Shown here: positions 41,198 to 51,984 of the stretch, one piece after another
Layout: every line of letters begins with the position of its first letter
Numbering within the stretch: position 1 is the stretch's first letter
Origin: Bacteroidales bacterium
GTDB taxonomy: Bacteria; Bacteroidota; Bacteroidia; Bacteroidales; VadinHA17
NCBI GenBank assembly: GCA_016715075.1
Contig: JADKBK010000001.1
Location: 62,001-126,000 of the forward strand
Direction: 5' to 3'
DNA: 64,000 nucleotides
Made by a program: the position numbers and the translations under genes
Notes under the pieces: generated by a model
What the model was told of the DNA's origin: nothing
The model's input: the letters and a program-made list of their open reading frames with translations, nothing else
The model's database searches: none

Positions 41198-42586
41198 ATG
41201 AGTATATTAGCTAAGCAAAGATCGTACAATTTCTGGTACGTTTATTCAATCTGTTTTATTGCAGCAATGGGGGGACTGATGTTTGGTTTTGATCTTGGAA
41301 TCATTACAGGTGTTGTGCCATACATTGAGCATCAGTTTAACCTTAAGGGTTTTGGTCTGGGGCTTGTTGTCGCCATTTTTGAGCTGGGTGCTATGACAGG
41401 AGCTTTAGTAACTGCCAGTCTTGCCGATAAATACGGTAGGAAGAAAATAATGATTATTTGTGCTTTCCTGTTTTGTGTTACTGCTCTGGGAGTTGGCTAT
41501 GCCTCCGGAGCATTTGCATTGGCATCATGGCGTTTTGCACAGGGAATTTGTGTCGGAGCAGCCTCGGTTCTGTCACCCATGTATATTGCAGAGATTGCAC
41601 CAGCAGCAGTCAGGGGAAAACTGGTTTCACTGAATCAGCTTACAATCATTTTGGGTATTTTAATCTCAAGTATCTGCAGTTTCTATTTCGGTGACAATGA
41701 TCTAAATAGTTCCAGCTGGAGGTATATGTTCCTGTCTGCACTTGTACCCTCTGTTATTTACCTTTTATTGCTGTTTTTTATTCCTGAAAGTCCACGCTGG
41801 TTTGTAATGCAATCTGCAAATGAAGATGAAGCTGATCGTGTTTTCCTGAAAATCAATAATAATGATGAAAAACGTTCCAGAAATGAAATTCTTGAGATCA
41901 GAAACTCAGTTTTAAGTAATGGTTCGCGTTCACGTGTAGCTCTGAAACTAGTGTTTGGGAAATCATTTCTGCCTATAGTGCTCATTGGATTTGGAGTAGC
42001 ATTCCTCCAGCAATTTTGCGGCATTAACAATGTAACACCTTATATGCAGAAGATATTCATCATGGCCGGGGTTCAGCTTAAGGATGGTTTGCTTAATGCA
42101 GTTTTGGTTCAGATGGTATTTTTCTTTTCCACATTTATAGCTATTGCCCTGATTGATCGCCTGGGACGGAAAATATTGATGCTCTCAGGCACTGGACTGA
42201 TGGCTGTTTCTCTTTTTCTTCTGGCGCTCGCTTTTCAGGCAGACACTCCTTCCGGGGTTTACATATTGTTTTTAGTGATGTTGTATATAGGCACATTTGC
42301 TTTCACTTTAGGGCCTGTTGTCTGGGTCCTTATTTCTGAGATGTATCCCAACGAGATAAGAGGCAGGGCAATTGGCCTGACTTCATCAATGCTCTGGCTT
42401 GCAACTTTTATTGTAGTACTTGTCTCACCTTATATGTTGAATATTGGTCCTGTGTTCAATTTTGTACTGTTCGGGATCCTTAATATCGGAGGCTTTTTCT
42501 TCTGTCTGAAATTCCTGCCTGAAACAAAAGGGAAGACACTGGAACAAATGAGTGAAGTCTGGCAAAAAAGATTAATTAAAAAGTAA
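41198..42586 (+). CDS. MFS sugar:H+ symporter (sugar porter family)
   Basis: Intact 462-residue inner-membrane transporter with about 12 transmembrane helices. Sugar-porter signatures are present: GGLMFGFDLGIITG in helix 1, DKYGRKKIMI, PESPRWFVM at the central loop, QQFCGINNVTPY in helix 7, DRLGRKILML and the end PETKGKTLEQM. This is the XylE/GalP/AraE type, so it probably imports a monosaccharide (xylose, fucose, arabinose or galactose) released by the PUL enzymes. The gene overlaps in function with the URO-D-type gene two bases upstream. Confidence 0.95.
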   Translation: MSILAKQRSYNFWYVYSICFIAAMGGLMFGFDLGIITGVVPYIEHQFNLKGFGLGLVVAIFELGAMTGALVTASLADKYGRKKIMIICAFLFCVTALGVGYASGAFALASWRFAQGICVGAASVLSPMYIAEIAPAAVRGKLVSLNQLTIILGILISSICSFYFGDNDLNSSSWRYMFLSALVPSVIYLLLLFFIPESPRWFVMQSANEDEADRVFLKINNNDEKRSRNEILEIRNSVLSNGSRSRVALKLVFGKSFLPIVLIGFGVAFLQQFCGINNVTPYMQKIFIMAGVQLKDGLLNAVLVQMVFFFSTFIAIALIDRLGRKILMLSGTGLMAVSLFLLALAFQADTPSGVYILFLVMLYIGTFAFTLGPVVWVLISEMYPNEIRGRAIGLTSSMLWLATFIVVLVSPYMLNIGPVFNFVLFGILNIGGFFFCLKFLPETKGKTLEQMSEVWQKRLIKK

Positions 42587-42667
42587 TATTCAATTCATTA
42601 AGGCAGTCTATTGAAAATAGGGCAGGAAAATGGAGATAACAGTGTTTGAAACCTTAATCAGTAAATT

Positions 42668-44064
42668 ATGAAAAAAACTATACTGTTTCTGCTTATCTTA
42701 ATGCAATTCACTATTGTAACATCACAGAAATTTAAAAACGAGTGGAATTCCCTTGATTCCCGCCCAATCCCCCCTTGGTTTGAAGATGCCAAATTTGGAA
42801 TATTTATTCACTGGGGAGTATATTCAGTGCCATCCTGGCGTAAAGTTGAAGACCGCAGGTATGCCTCATATGCTGAATTGTACTATGCAAGAGTAATGTA
42901 CAATACTGAGAACGGAGGTGTGGAATTTCATAAGAAGAACTACAGTGCAGATTTTGAGTACCGCGATTTTGCCCCTCTTTTCAGAGCCGAATTATATGAC
43001 CCCGTTTACTGGTCAGAACTCTTTAAAAAGCAGGAGCAAAATATGTGGTTCTAACTGCCAAGCATCATGATGGATTTTGTTTATGGCCTGCGACTAGCCC
43101 ATATAAGAAAAACTGGAACTCCATGGATACCGGTCCGGGAAAAGATCTGGTAGGTGAGCTTACAACTGCTGTAAAATCAGCAGGTCTGCATATGGGTTTG
43201 TATTATTCAATTGTGGAATGGGAAAGTACCTGGACTCACAGGACAGAATCAGGATATTATCTACCCGGGAAGATAGTGGAAAAATATAAAATCCCGGATA
43301 ATGAGTATGTTGATAAGCACTTGATTCCGCAGATGAAGGAACTGGTCAATGCATATAAACCTTCGCTGATTTTTGCCGATGGAGGGGAATGGGATGGTAA
43401 TGAGGAATATCTTAAAACAAAAGAGTTTCTTGCATGGCTTTATAATGATTCTCCGGTTAAAGATGATGTTGTTGTCAATGATCGTTTTGCCAAAAATATG
43501 CCGATGAGGCATGGTGATTATTTCTCCAGTGAATATAATGACACTGATGGAAATTTCACAAAACCATGGGAGGAAAGTCGGGGAATAGGCGGGTCATATG
43601 GATTCAACAGGGCTGAAAATGCCTCTGATTATTCGACATCAAAACAACTGATCCTGGAATTAATTGATATTGTCAGCAGGGGAGGCAACCTTCTATTGAA
43701 TATTGGCCCAATGGCGGATGGTACCATCCCAGTAGTCATGCAGGAGAGGTTGCTCGATATTGGCAGATGGCTGGAAGTTAATGGTGAGGCAATTTATAAA
43801 ACAAGGAAAAGGGAGATACCCAACCAGCAAGGCGCTGATCAGAAGGTTTATTTTACAAGAAAAGAGGGTGTTTTGTACTGTATCTTTACCAGATGGGACA
43901 AGGATCTGGAAATCAGTTTAATGAAAGGCGAAAGAGTGAATAATATCAGGCTTTTGGGTTATGACGGAACAATAATGTGGAGGATAGATGAAGGCCATAA
44001 ATTAGTGGTTGAAATCCGCAACTTGACAATAGATGAAATCCGTGCTTATATGCCTGGTCATTGA
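42668..44064 (+). CDS. GH29 alpha-L-fucosidase (secreted), third copy, one frameshift
   Basis: About 465 residues. Signal peptide MKKTILFLLILMQFTIVTSQ, then KFGIFIHWGVYSVPSWR, LTAKHHDGFCLWPA and the nucleophile region PSLIFADGGEWDG (Asp about residue 238). SRGGNLLLNIGPMADGTIP follows. One G is missing near 43032 (KK|AGAKYVVLTAKHHDG), splitting the frame. The WR/YAELY insert and the EWDG signature resemble the classic retaining fucosidase subgroup more than the other two copies do. A short tandem repeat begins at its stop codon. Confidence 0.92.
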
Positions 44065-44083
44065 AAATTGAAAATTGAAAATT
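44061..44083 (+). repeat. Three-unit tandem repeat TTGAAAA at a gene end
   Basis: Three copies of TTGAAAA plus TT overlap the GH29 stop codon (TGA within unit 1). Simple, AT-rich and probably neutral. Confidence 0.6.
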
Positions 44084-44130
44084 AGGACGCAACAGCAAAA
44101 GGGCTAAGAAATATTAAATCGAGTAAAAAT

Positions 44131-46362
44131 ATGAAAAAGTATCTGATTATTTTATTATTTGTAACGTGTAGTACTTTCTATATTCAATCTCAGCCGAAAC
44201 CGTGGATAGATTTTAACAAAAACGGGTTAATCGATACCTATGAAAACCCTGAAGCAGAAATTGACAAACGGGTCAGTAACCTGCTATCATTGATGAGTAT
44301 CACTGAAAAGATCCAGTTACTGACTGAAGTTGCGCCTCCTGTTTCAAGGCTCGGAATCTCCAAGTATGATCATGGCAATGAAGCTTTACATGGAGTTGTC
44401 AGGCCAGGAAAATTTACTGTTTTTCCACAGTCAATCGGACTGGCTGCTACATGGAATTCTGACCTGATCTTCCAGGTTTCATCTGCAGTTTCAGATGAAG
44501 CACGGGCACGGTGGAATGAATTGGAGCAGGGTAAAAATCAGAAAGAAAAATACAGTGATTTACTCGCATTCTGATCGCCTACTGTTAATATGGCAAGGGA
44601 TCCGCGTTGGGGAAGGACCCCGGAAACTTATGGTGAAGATCCCTATCTTACATCCCGTATTGGCGTTTCATTTGTTAAAGGACTACAGGGCAATGATCCG
44701 CGCTATTTGAAAGTAGTTTCCACTCCAAAACATTTTGCAGGTAATAATGAAGAGCATAACAGGTTTGAATGTAAGGCCTATATGTCAGAACGTGCCTTGC
44801 GTTCATATTATCTCCCGGCATTTAAGGCATTGGTTACCGAAGGGGGAGCTCAGGCAATAATGTCGGCTTATAATGCAATTAACGGAGTGCCTTGTACTGC
44901 AAACAAATGGTTGCTTACAGATATACTTCGCAACGAATGGGGATTTAACGGATACATAGTTTCGGATTGCGGTGCCCCAGGTTTCCTTTACTCACCACAT
45001 AACTATGCATCATCGCGTGAAGAGGCTGCAACAATTGCTCTTAAGGCCGGAGTGGATCTGGAGTGTTCGGGGCATTGCAATGAATGCTTTATTTTCAGGG
45101 ATTATTTGCCCAGAGCTTACGAAATGGGGAAAGTAACCGAAAGTGAAATTACTTCGGCAGCTTTCCGTGTTTTAAGAGCCCGCTTCAAACTGGGCCTGTT
45201 CGATGATCCCTCTCTTAATCCCTATTCATCACTATCTCCTTCACTTATTGGATGTTCTAAACATCAGCAGCTGGCCCTTGAGACTGCCCGACAGTCGATA
45301 GTACTCTTAAAAAACAGGAACAATATGCTTCCGCTGGACCGCAAAAAAATCAGGTCAATTGCTGTTCTGGGGATCAACGCTGCAACCTGCGAATTTGGCG
45401 ATTACAGTGGCACTCCGCTTAATGACCCGGTCTCTCCGCTGCAAGGGATTATTAATAAGGCAGGAAAGGATATCAGGATAAAAACGCTGCCTTGGGAGGG
45501 GATTCCGAAAGTACTTACTGATTCCAAAACTAACAACCGGAAAGAGGAGGATTTTTATAAGAATGAAAAACAACTGGTCAAAAATTGCGACGCTGTAATT
45601 GTAGTATTAGGGATTAACAAATCAATCGAGATGGAAGGACGTGACCGGTCATCACTGGATCTGCCTGCAGATCAGCAGCAGTTCATTAAGGATATTTACA
45701 AAGCAAATCCCAGGACAATAGTTGTTCTCATCGCAGGCAGTTCCCTTGCAATTAATTGGATAGAGGAGAATGTTCCGGCAATTATCAATGCATGGTATCC
45801 AGGGGAACAGGGAGGAAATGCGATCGCAGAAGTGTTATTTGGAGATTATAATCCGGCCGGCCGGTTGCCGCTTACCTATTATTCATCAATAGAAGACCTT
45901 CCGGCATTTAATGATTATGATGTTTTTAACGGGCGCACTTATATGTATTTCAATAAAAAACCATTATATGCATTTGGTTATGGACTAAGCTATACTTCCT
46001 TCAGCTATAGCAACATAAAAATTGACAAGCCTTCGATGGTTCAAAGTGATACAATAACTTTAAGTGTCGACATTAAAAATACGGGCAGGTCTGACGGCGA
46101 TGAAGTTGTCCAGTTGTATCTCCGGCAAAAGAAAGCCCCTCTGCAAATGCCTGTCAGGCAATTAAAGGCTTTCAAAAGGATATTTCTTGACATAGGTGAA
46201 ACTAAGACGGTTAGTTTTGAATTGTGCAAAAAGGACCTCTCTTACTGGAATAACCAAAATGAATTTGTACTGGATTACGGTGAATTTAATGTTCAGATCG
46301 GAGCATCTTCAGATGATATCCGCCAGGAAATAGTATTCAGTGTTACAGACCAGAAGAATTGA
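44131..46362 (+). CDS. GH3 glycoside hydrolase (beta-xylosidase/glucosidase type), in-frame TGA
   Basis: 743 codons after the signal peptide-bearing start (LFVTCSTFYIQSQ). The motifs MARDPRWGRTPETYGEDPYL, STPKHFAGNNEEHNRF and the nucleophile in YIVSDCG (Asp about residue 279) are typical of GH3. An (alpha/beta) sandwich with KNRNNMLPLDRKKI and a fibronectin-like C-terminus (RLPLTYYSSI... DEVVQLYLRQ) follow. The frame is continuous except for one TGA at 44572-44574 where the family has Trp (AFWSP). This is a substitution, not an indel. Either a sequence error or a real nonsense mutation. Confidence 0.92.
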
Positions 46363-46426
46363 ACTGTGAAGCTATCAAACAATAAGCAATTGCATTAGCT
46401 CATTTAGAGTAAAAATCCCCCAAGGA

Positions 46427-48422
46427 ATGAAAAATCGAATCAGAGCATCTTTGTATTTATTATCTGGATTTGGATTCCTGATCAGTATTTCAGTAAAAGC
46501 CCAGGATCTTCAGACAGATATGCTGAAAATTCATGGGAGCATTTCGGCTCGTATAAATCAGTATGCTCCTGATAGATATAATTATCTCACCGGCTGTAAG
46601 TCTTCAGAACTTAACGGGGGCATTGAAAAACTTGAATTCGAAGATTCTGTGTGGGAAATCTCCAGTAAGGTGCAGACAATGGAAAAGCCCGGTAAATATG
46701 AAGTAACTGTATATTTTAGTTGCCTCGCCGGTTACCTCAGGGATGCATCAGTCTCGGTTGATTTTAAAATACGAAGAATGGGCAAAAGAAAACTATGTTC
46801 TTATGCCTGGAGCAGTTTACAATGGGAACCGTTATCCGGCCGTTGTAACTGATTATATGCCTTTTTTCTATGAATATGGGCAGATCGGGCTCAATAAGCC
46901 ACTTTTGTTAAGTGACCAGCCCCGGCTTAACTATACTGACGGATCGTCAAGGATTCAGGAGCGAAGTGGAAGCATGTCAATTCCAGGTTTGGGTTTTAGA
47001 TCTGAAAAATTCAAAAATGGTCTGTGGCTCTGCTTTGAACAGGCCGGTGATTACGGCGATTATGGGATTGGAATTGAAGAGAATAAGTCAAGGGATAAGG
47101 CTACCATAACACTCACTTCACCGGTAGTAAGGGAAATACGGCGGCATTGGTTGTCCAGGATGGATGCTGTCCCATCAACAGATTCATTGGTCAATTTTAA
47201 TACAGGCGACCGGACTAAAATTGAATTTATCATTGATATCTTTCAATGCCCCGACATTCAAACTCTTTTTGACGAAGAGGAAAGCCTTCAGGAGATTTTC
47301 CCAACAAGCCTCTTGGCAGGGATTTGAACCTGGTACGTAAAAATGCTGATGCCACTTATTATATTTTCAGGCAGTTCGATTTGATGCAGAAGATGAGGAT
47401 CCCTGTAAAATCAGTGTGGGAAAAGGGGAATCTGAATGCCATAGATGCACAGATCCGAACCTGGGTAAAATATGGTCAGCTGGGTCAGTTTGTTAACGAA
47501 CAGACAGGAGAGCTTGTAATTGGCAACACCTCCAGTGCCGGTATCTATCCGGCTTCCTTATGCGCAGCATACAGGTACACCGGCGATTCAGGATATCTGA
47601 GAACAGCAGAAGAAATCGGCGAGTATTATTACAGGAATTTTATTTCCAAAGGTCTTTCCTGCGGAGGTCCCGGAGATGCTATGCAAAGTTTTGACAGTGA
47701 ATCTGCCTACGGATTATTGGAAAGTATGATCGAATTGTACGAGACCACCCTTAATCCGGAATGGTTAAAAAGGGCTGAAGAAATGGGCCGCCAGTTTGCC
47801 ACCTGGATAGTTGCATATGATTATAAGTTTCCCCCCGGTACACCACATGGTAAACTGGACATCAGGTCAACAGGTGGTGTTTATGCCAATACCCAAAACA
47901 AAACAGCACCTGGTGGAATCTGTACCCATTCGGGTTTGGCACTTCTAAAACTGTACCGGGCGTCAGGCGATATATTCTATATTAATCTACTTCGTGATAT
48001 TGCTCATGCTATCCCTCAGTTCATGTCATGGAAAGAACATCCGCAGCCAGGATTTAATGATGGTTGGGTCTCAAACGCTGTAACCTTAATGACTGGCTCG
48101 AGGGAATCGGCGGAACTTCTCCATATTCTGCTGGGCAGAAACTTCATTACTTCTTACAACAGTTGAATTGCCTGGTATTTACGTTGACATTGATACCAGG
48201 CAGGTTTTTAGTTTGGACCACATTAAAGCCAAAATAGAAAAATCCTCCAAAGGTAAAACCACTTTAACCCTGTATAATCCGACAATCTATGATGCAAAAG
48301 TGAAAGTTCTTGCCGAGACAAAGGAAAATGCACTGAAACCTCTGGGGATGAATGCTTTTCTAAACTGGCCAAAAGTGGAGGTTCCTGCGGGCAAAACGGT
48401 GGTTATGAAAATAAAACATTAA
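46427..48422 (+). CDS. Uncharacterised secreted family, copy 3, four frameshifts
   Basis: About 665 residues when restored, shorter than copies 1 and 2. Signal peptide ends SVKAQ. Shared blocks: YEEWAKENYVLMPGAVYNGNRYP, KYGQLGQFVNEQTGEL, GYLRTAEEIGEYYYRNF, QSFDSESAYGLLESM, WIVAYDYKFPPGT, TGGVYANTQNKTAPGG, LYRASGDIFY, LPGIYVDID and WPKVEVPAGKTVVM. Breaks lie near 46770 (extra A), 47312 (one G missing), 48085 (one C or T missing) and 48168 (one T missing). It is the most broken gene, but every break keeps the family alignment, so assembly error is favoured. Confidence 0.72.
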
Positions 48423-48496
48423 ACAGGTAATTCAACAAAAGAGAATCACTCAGCTTCTTAACAAAAAACAGGATCTGCACGTGATATAAGAATACT

Positions 48497-49267
48497 TCAT
48501 AACTCTCTTATCCATATGTTGCGGTAACTAACCGGATCTCCATGCTCCTGAAGCGATAATGGCTCTTTTAATCCATGTGGTCTGTACTCAGGTAATCCTA
48601 TATAATTCATTGAGCCCAGGATTTCAGAATTATTTATTATCAATACGCCATTATGTAAAACTGTAATTCTTGCAGGAATTGAAATTCTGCCGTTATCTGA
48701 AAACCTTGGCGCCATATAAATAATATCATAGATTTGCCATTCACCCTGTTTCTTGCAGGCATTTACCAGAGGTATTACCTGTTTATAAACCGAACCAGCC
48801 TGTCCATTTACATAAATCGGTTTTCCATTATGATAATCAGGATAATTGTAGCTGTCAAATATCTGAAGTTCATACCTGCTCTGAAGCAAGATTCCGCTGT
48901 TTCCAAATCCTTGTTCGGTATTGGTATCCGCCTCCTTTTTAACGGAAGGAGTAGGACAACGCCATTCTATATGTAACTGGCAATCTCCAAACCATCTTTT
49001 TGTTTTTATATTCCCGCTCCCGGGTTTTATCGTCATGCAACCCTCTCTCATGATCCATTCAACTGCATTACCATTGTCGTTCACCCATTGATCAAAACTG
49101 GTTCCGTCGAATAGAATTATGGCATCCGATGGAGGTTTAGAACTTTCTCCCGGAGTAACAACAGGAGGTACAGGTGAATATAATTCGGTGCTCTCAGCAG
49201 TTTTTTGCTGTGGAAAAAGGTTAACCGTTATTAATGACAAAAGCAAAAAAATGTTCAGTTTTTTCAT
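48497..49267 (-). CDS. DUF1080 family protein (3-keto-disaccharide hydrolase-type)
   Basis: Intact 256-residue secreted protein, the only minus-strand gene in the right arm. Signal peptide ends NLFPQQ. The DUF1080 concanavalin-like fold is shown by ILFDGTSFDQW, WIMREGCMTIKPGSGNIKTK, GNSGILLQSRYELQIFDSYN and NIWIREL. Family members hydrolyse 3-keto-glycosides and commonly pair with Gfo/Idh/MocA dehydrogenases, two of which lie in this window (3186 and 53139). Its 209-base upstream spacer is shared with the divergent GH-D gene and contains a perfect palindrome at 49305-49318. Confidence 0.9.
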   Translation of the reverse strand: MKKLNIFLLLSLITVNLFPQQKTAESTELYSPVPPVVTPGESSKPPSDAIILFDGTSFDQWVNDNGNAVEWIMREGCMTIKPGSGNIKTKRWFGDCQLHIEWRCPTPSVKKEADTNTEQGFGNSGILLQSRYELQIFDSYNYPDYHNGKPIYVNGQAGSVYKQVIPLVNACKKQGEWQIYDIIYMAPRFSDNGRISIPARITVLHNGVLIINNSEILGSMNYIGLPEYRPHGLKEPLSLQEHGDPVSYRNIWIREL

Positions 49268-49304
49268 CTGGAGATAGTTTTTTAATCATCAAAGCAAATC
49301 ATGA

Positions 49305-49318
49305 CCGGTTTAAACCGG
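49305..49318. promoter_or_regulatory. Perfect 14-bp palindrome in a divergent promoter region
   Basis: CCGGTTTAAACCGG lies between the divergently transcribed DUF1080 (minus) and GH-D (plus) genes. The centred dyad suggests an operator, but no cognate regulator is known here. Confidence 0.4.
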
Positions 49319-49527
49319 AGATCCGATGCGTTTTTTCTTTAAATGTAAAAGTATTTTCTTTAACTGAAATCGCAAAATATGGATGTAGATCAGGCAGCTG
49401 TACAGATTCAGCTGCAATGATGACATTAAGAGATTTATGTTATTCCGGGTAAAAAAGCGATATTTGTGCATAACTGGTGAAACTGAATTTTAGAATTTAT
49501 ATCCAAAATCGAATTATTTTAAAAATT

Positions 49528-51880
49528 ATGCAACAACTTACAAAGATTGTATCAGTAATATTACTGATTTTCTCAGGGTTACAGTTTGCATGTACAAAAA
49601 ACAAACCTGTGCAGCCTTTTTTCCCCGGCGATTATCCCGGGAAGGTTTCATATACGATTGCCGGAAATAGTCTGACACTCTCAAATGAGGCAATTACCGG
49701 AGAATGGGGCATAACAGATAATTCTGTTTTTCTAAAAAGCGTAACGAACAAATATGATGGACAGACTGTGAATCTTGAGGATGTCCTGCTGTTTGCAATT
49801 GAACTTGACGGAGGAAAGCAGCTGACTAATCTCGATTTTAAGCTGAAAATCCAAACCTGAAATATCGGAACTTGAACCTGCAGATACTATTCCAACAAAG
49901 GCATTACTTTTTCCCGGGATGGAGCTCTCCGCAAGGATGGCTTCGGAGGATAAAAACATAGAGATTCTCTGGAAGGCACAGCTCAGGGATGGGTCAAACT
50001 ATTTCAGGCAGAATATTCAGATCACAGCTTTGAATAATCCGGTGAGAATAAGTAAGGTAATCTTTTTTGATGGGAAGCTTGAGGGTGCGGAGTATTCCGG
50101 ATTGGTTATAGGCTCCCCTATACATTTTAAAAATTTCTTTTTTGGTTTTGAGCATCCGATTGCTCTCAGCAAGGCATTGATTGCCCGGAATATAGGACCG
50201 GTTTCAGGAAATCTGATTGATGTATCGGAAATAATCGACGGGTCTGGCGAATACTTAGTTTCAGTTGAACTTGGCAGCAGTTCAGACCCGTATGATCTGA
50301 GATCTGTTTCCCTGCTCGGTAACGGGAAAGTTTTGAGCACCGATGAGCATCCCCTCACCGGTGAAGGTGGCAGTTTTATGTATCATCTTATACTTACCGA
50401 TTATCAACCAGCTGCAAAATATGAGATTAAAGGTGATGTTACAGATATGCGCTTTGCAAATGGTGATTTTCATATCTCCAAAAAAACAGGTGGCCTCTTG
50501 AATTTTTATGTCAACCGTTCCGATGAACTGGTATCTGGCAAGACAATTTCTGAATGGTCTGTTACCGGAGTATCTCCGGAGGGACAAAAAAGGAGGGCCT
50601 TTCTTTACTATCTCGAGCGTGAAAGGGCGAGGCCTTATAAACAGTTTCTTCATTATAACTGCTGGTGGGACATAACCACTGACGGGGCTTCAAGTTTCAC
50701 CTCAGATCAGCTGCTGGAGAGGATGAATGCCTGGAATGAAAAGCTTATCAAACCATATGGAGTGAACCTTCAGTCATTTGTTTTTGACGATGGCTGGGAT
50801 AATGTGGATAGTGTCTGGTATTTCGATCCTGTAAAATTTCCTCGCGGCTTTACACCTGAGGCAGAGCTGTGCAGAAAGTTCAATTCCGGTATCGGGGTAT
50901 GGATGTCACCATTCGGAGGATATGGACATAACAAGCAAAAGCGTCTTGAGTCTGCTCCAGGGCAGGGGTTGGAGACAAATGAGAAGGGACTCAGCCTAGC
51001 CGGACCGAACTACTATAACCGCTTCCTCACCAGGGCTGTCGATATGCTTGACAATTACAAAGTCAACTATTTTAAATTCGACGGTTTCGGAGGGTCTGAA
51101 CCGAAATACCTGCCTGATATGGAAGCAGGTGCAAGACTGATAAAGACTCTGCGACAGCATAATCCTGATGTGTTTGTAAATATAACAGTTGGTTCATGGC
51201 CATCCCCGTTCTGGTTGAAATATGCAGACTGCACCTGGCGCGGATCAGGTGACCTTCATATGGCAGGGAAAGGGACAAGGACAAGTAAATTTATGACCTA
51301 CCGCGATGGAACACTTCATAATAATATAGTCGACAAAGCACCTTACTATCCTTTGAATTCTATAATGGTGGTAGGAATAGCTTATGCAAATCTTGGCCTT
51401 CCCCAACTTTACATTAATGACAGCATTGCCGATTTTAAGGATATGGTATGGTCATTCTTCGGAGCTGGATCGGCACTGCAGGAACTGTATATAAGTCACG
51501 ACAGAATGAAAACGGAGTTCTGGCCTGTGCTTGCTGAGGCAGCAAAGTGGGTAAAATCAAATGAAGATGTTCTTTATGATACACACTGGATTGGCGGTAG
51601 CCCTATAAATATGGAAATTTATGGTTTTGCTTCCTGGACTCCCCGTAAAGGAATTATAACCCTTCGGAATCCGGATGACAAAGAAAAAGAGTTTGTCTGT
51701 ATTCTGGACAATATCCTTGAAATTCCTGATAAGTACAAAGGAAATTTTCGCTTACAAAGCGTGAGAAGCGATGATGCCGATAAGTCTGTTTCGAGGATCG
51801 TTTCAGGAGAATCACTAAAACTGGTATTACAACCTTTCGAAACTAAATTGTTCGAGCTGATACCTGAAGGAAAAGAATGA
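49528..51880 (+). CDS. Clan GH-D alpha-galactosidase-like glycosidase lipoprotein, one frameshift
   Basis: About 783 residues from the ATG at 49528, which opens a lipoprotein signal (FACTKN). An earlier ATG at 49477 is unlikely. The barrel has HYNCWWDITTDG, QSFVFDDGWDNVDSVW, GVWMSPFGGYG, KVNYFKFDGFGG (Asp in KFD is the likely nucleophile, as in GH27/36) and TWRGSGDLH (candidate acid/base Asp). One extra A near 49853 splits off the N-terminal domain (KIQPEISELEPAD restored). It resembles GH36-type alpha-galactosidases or raffinose-synthase-like enzymes; precise substrate unknown. Confidence 0.85.
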
Positions 51881-51984
51881 TGCCCTCATCTCATTTTAAC
51901 TCTTTCACGATAAAAACTGGGACACATTAAGTCAGAATTAAGGAAATAAGTATCTTTATTTAATTATCATAAACAGATATCTTA

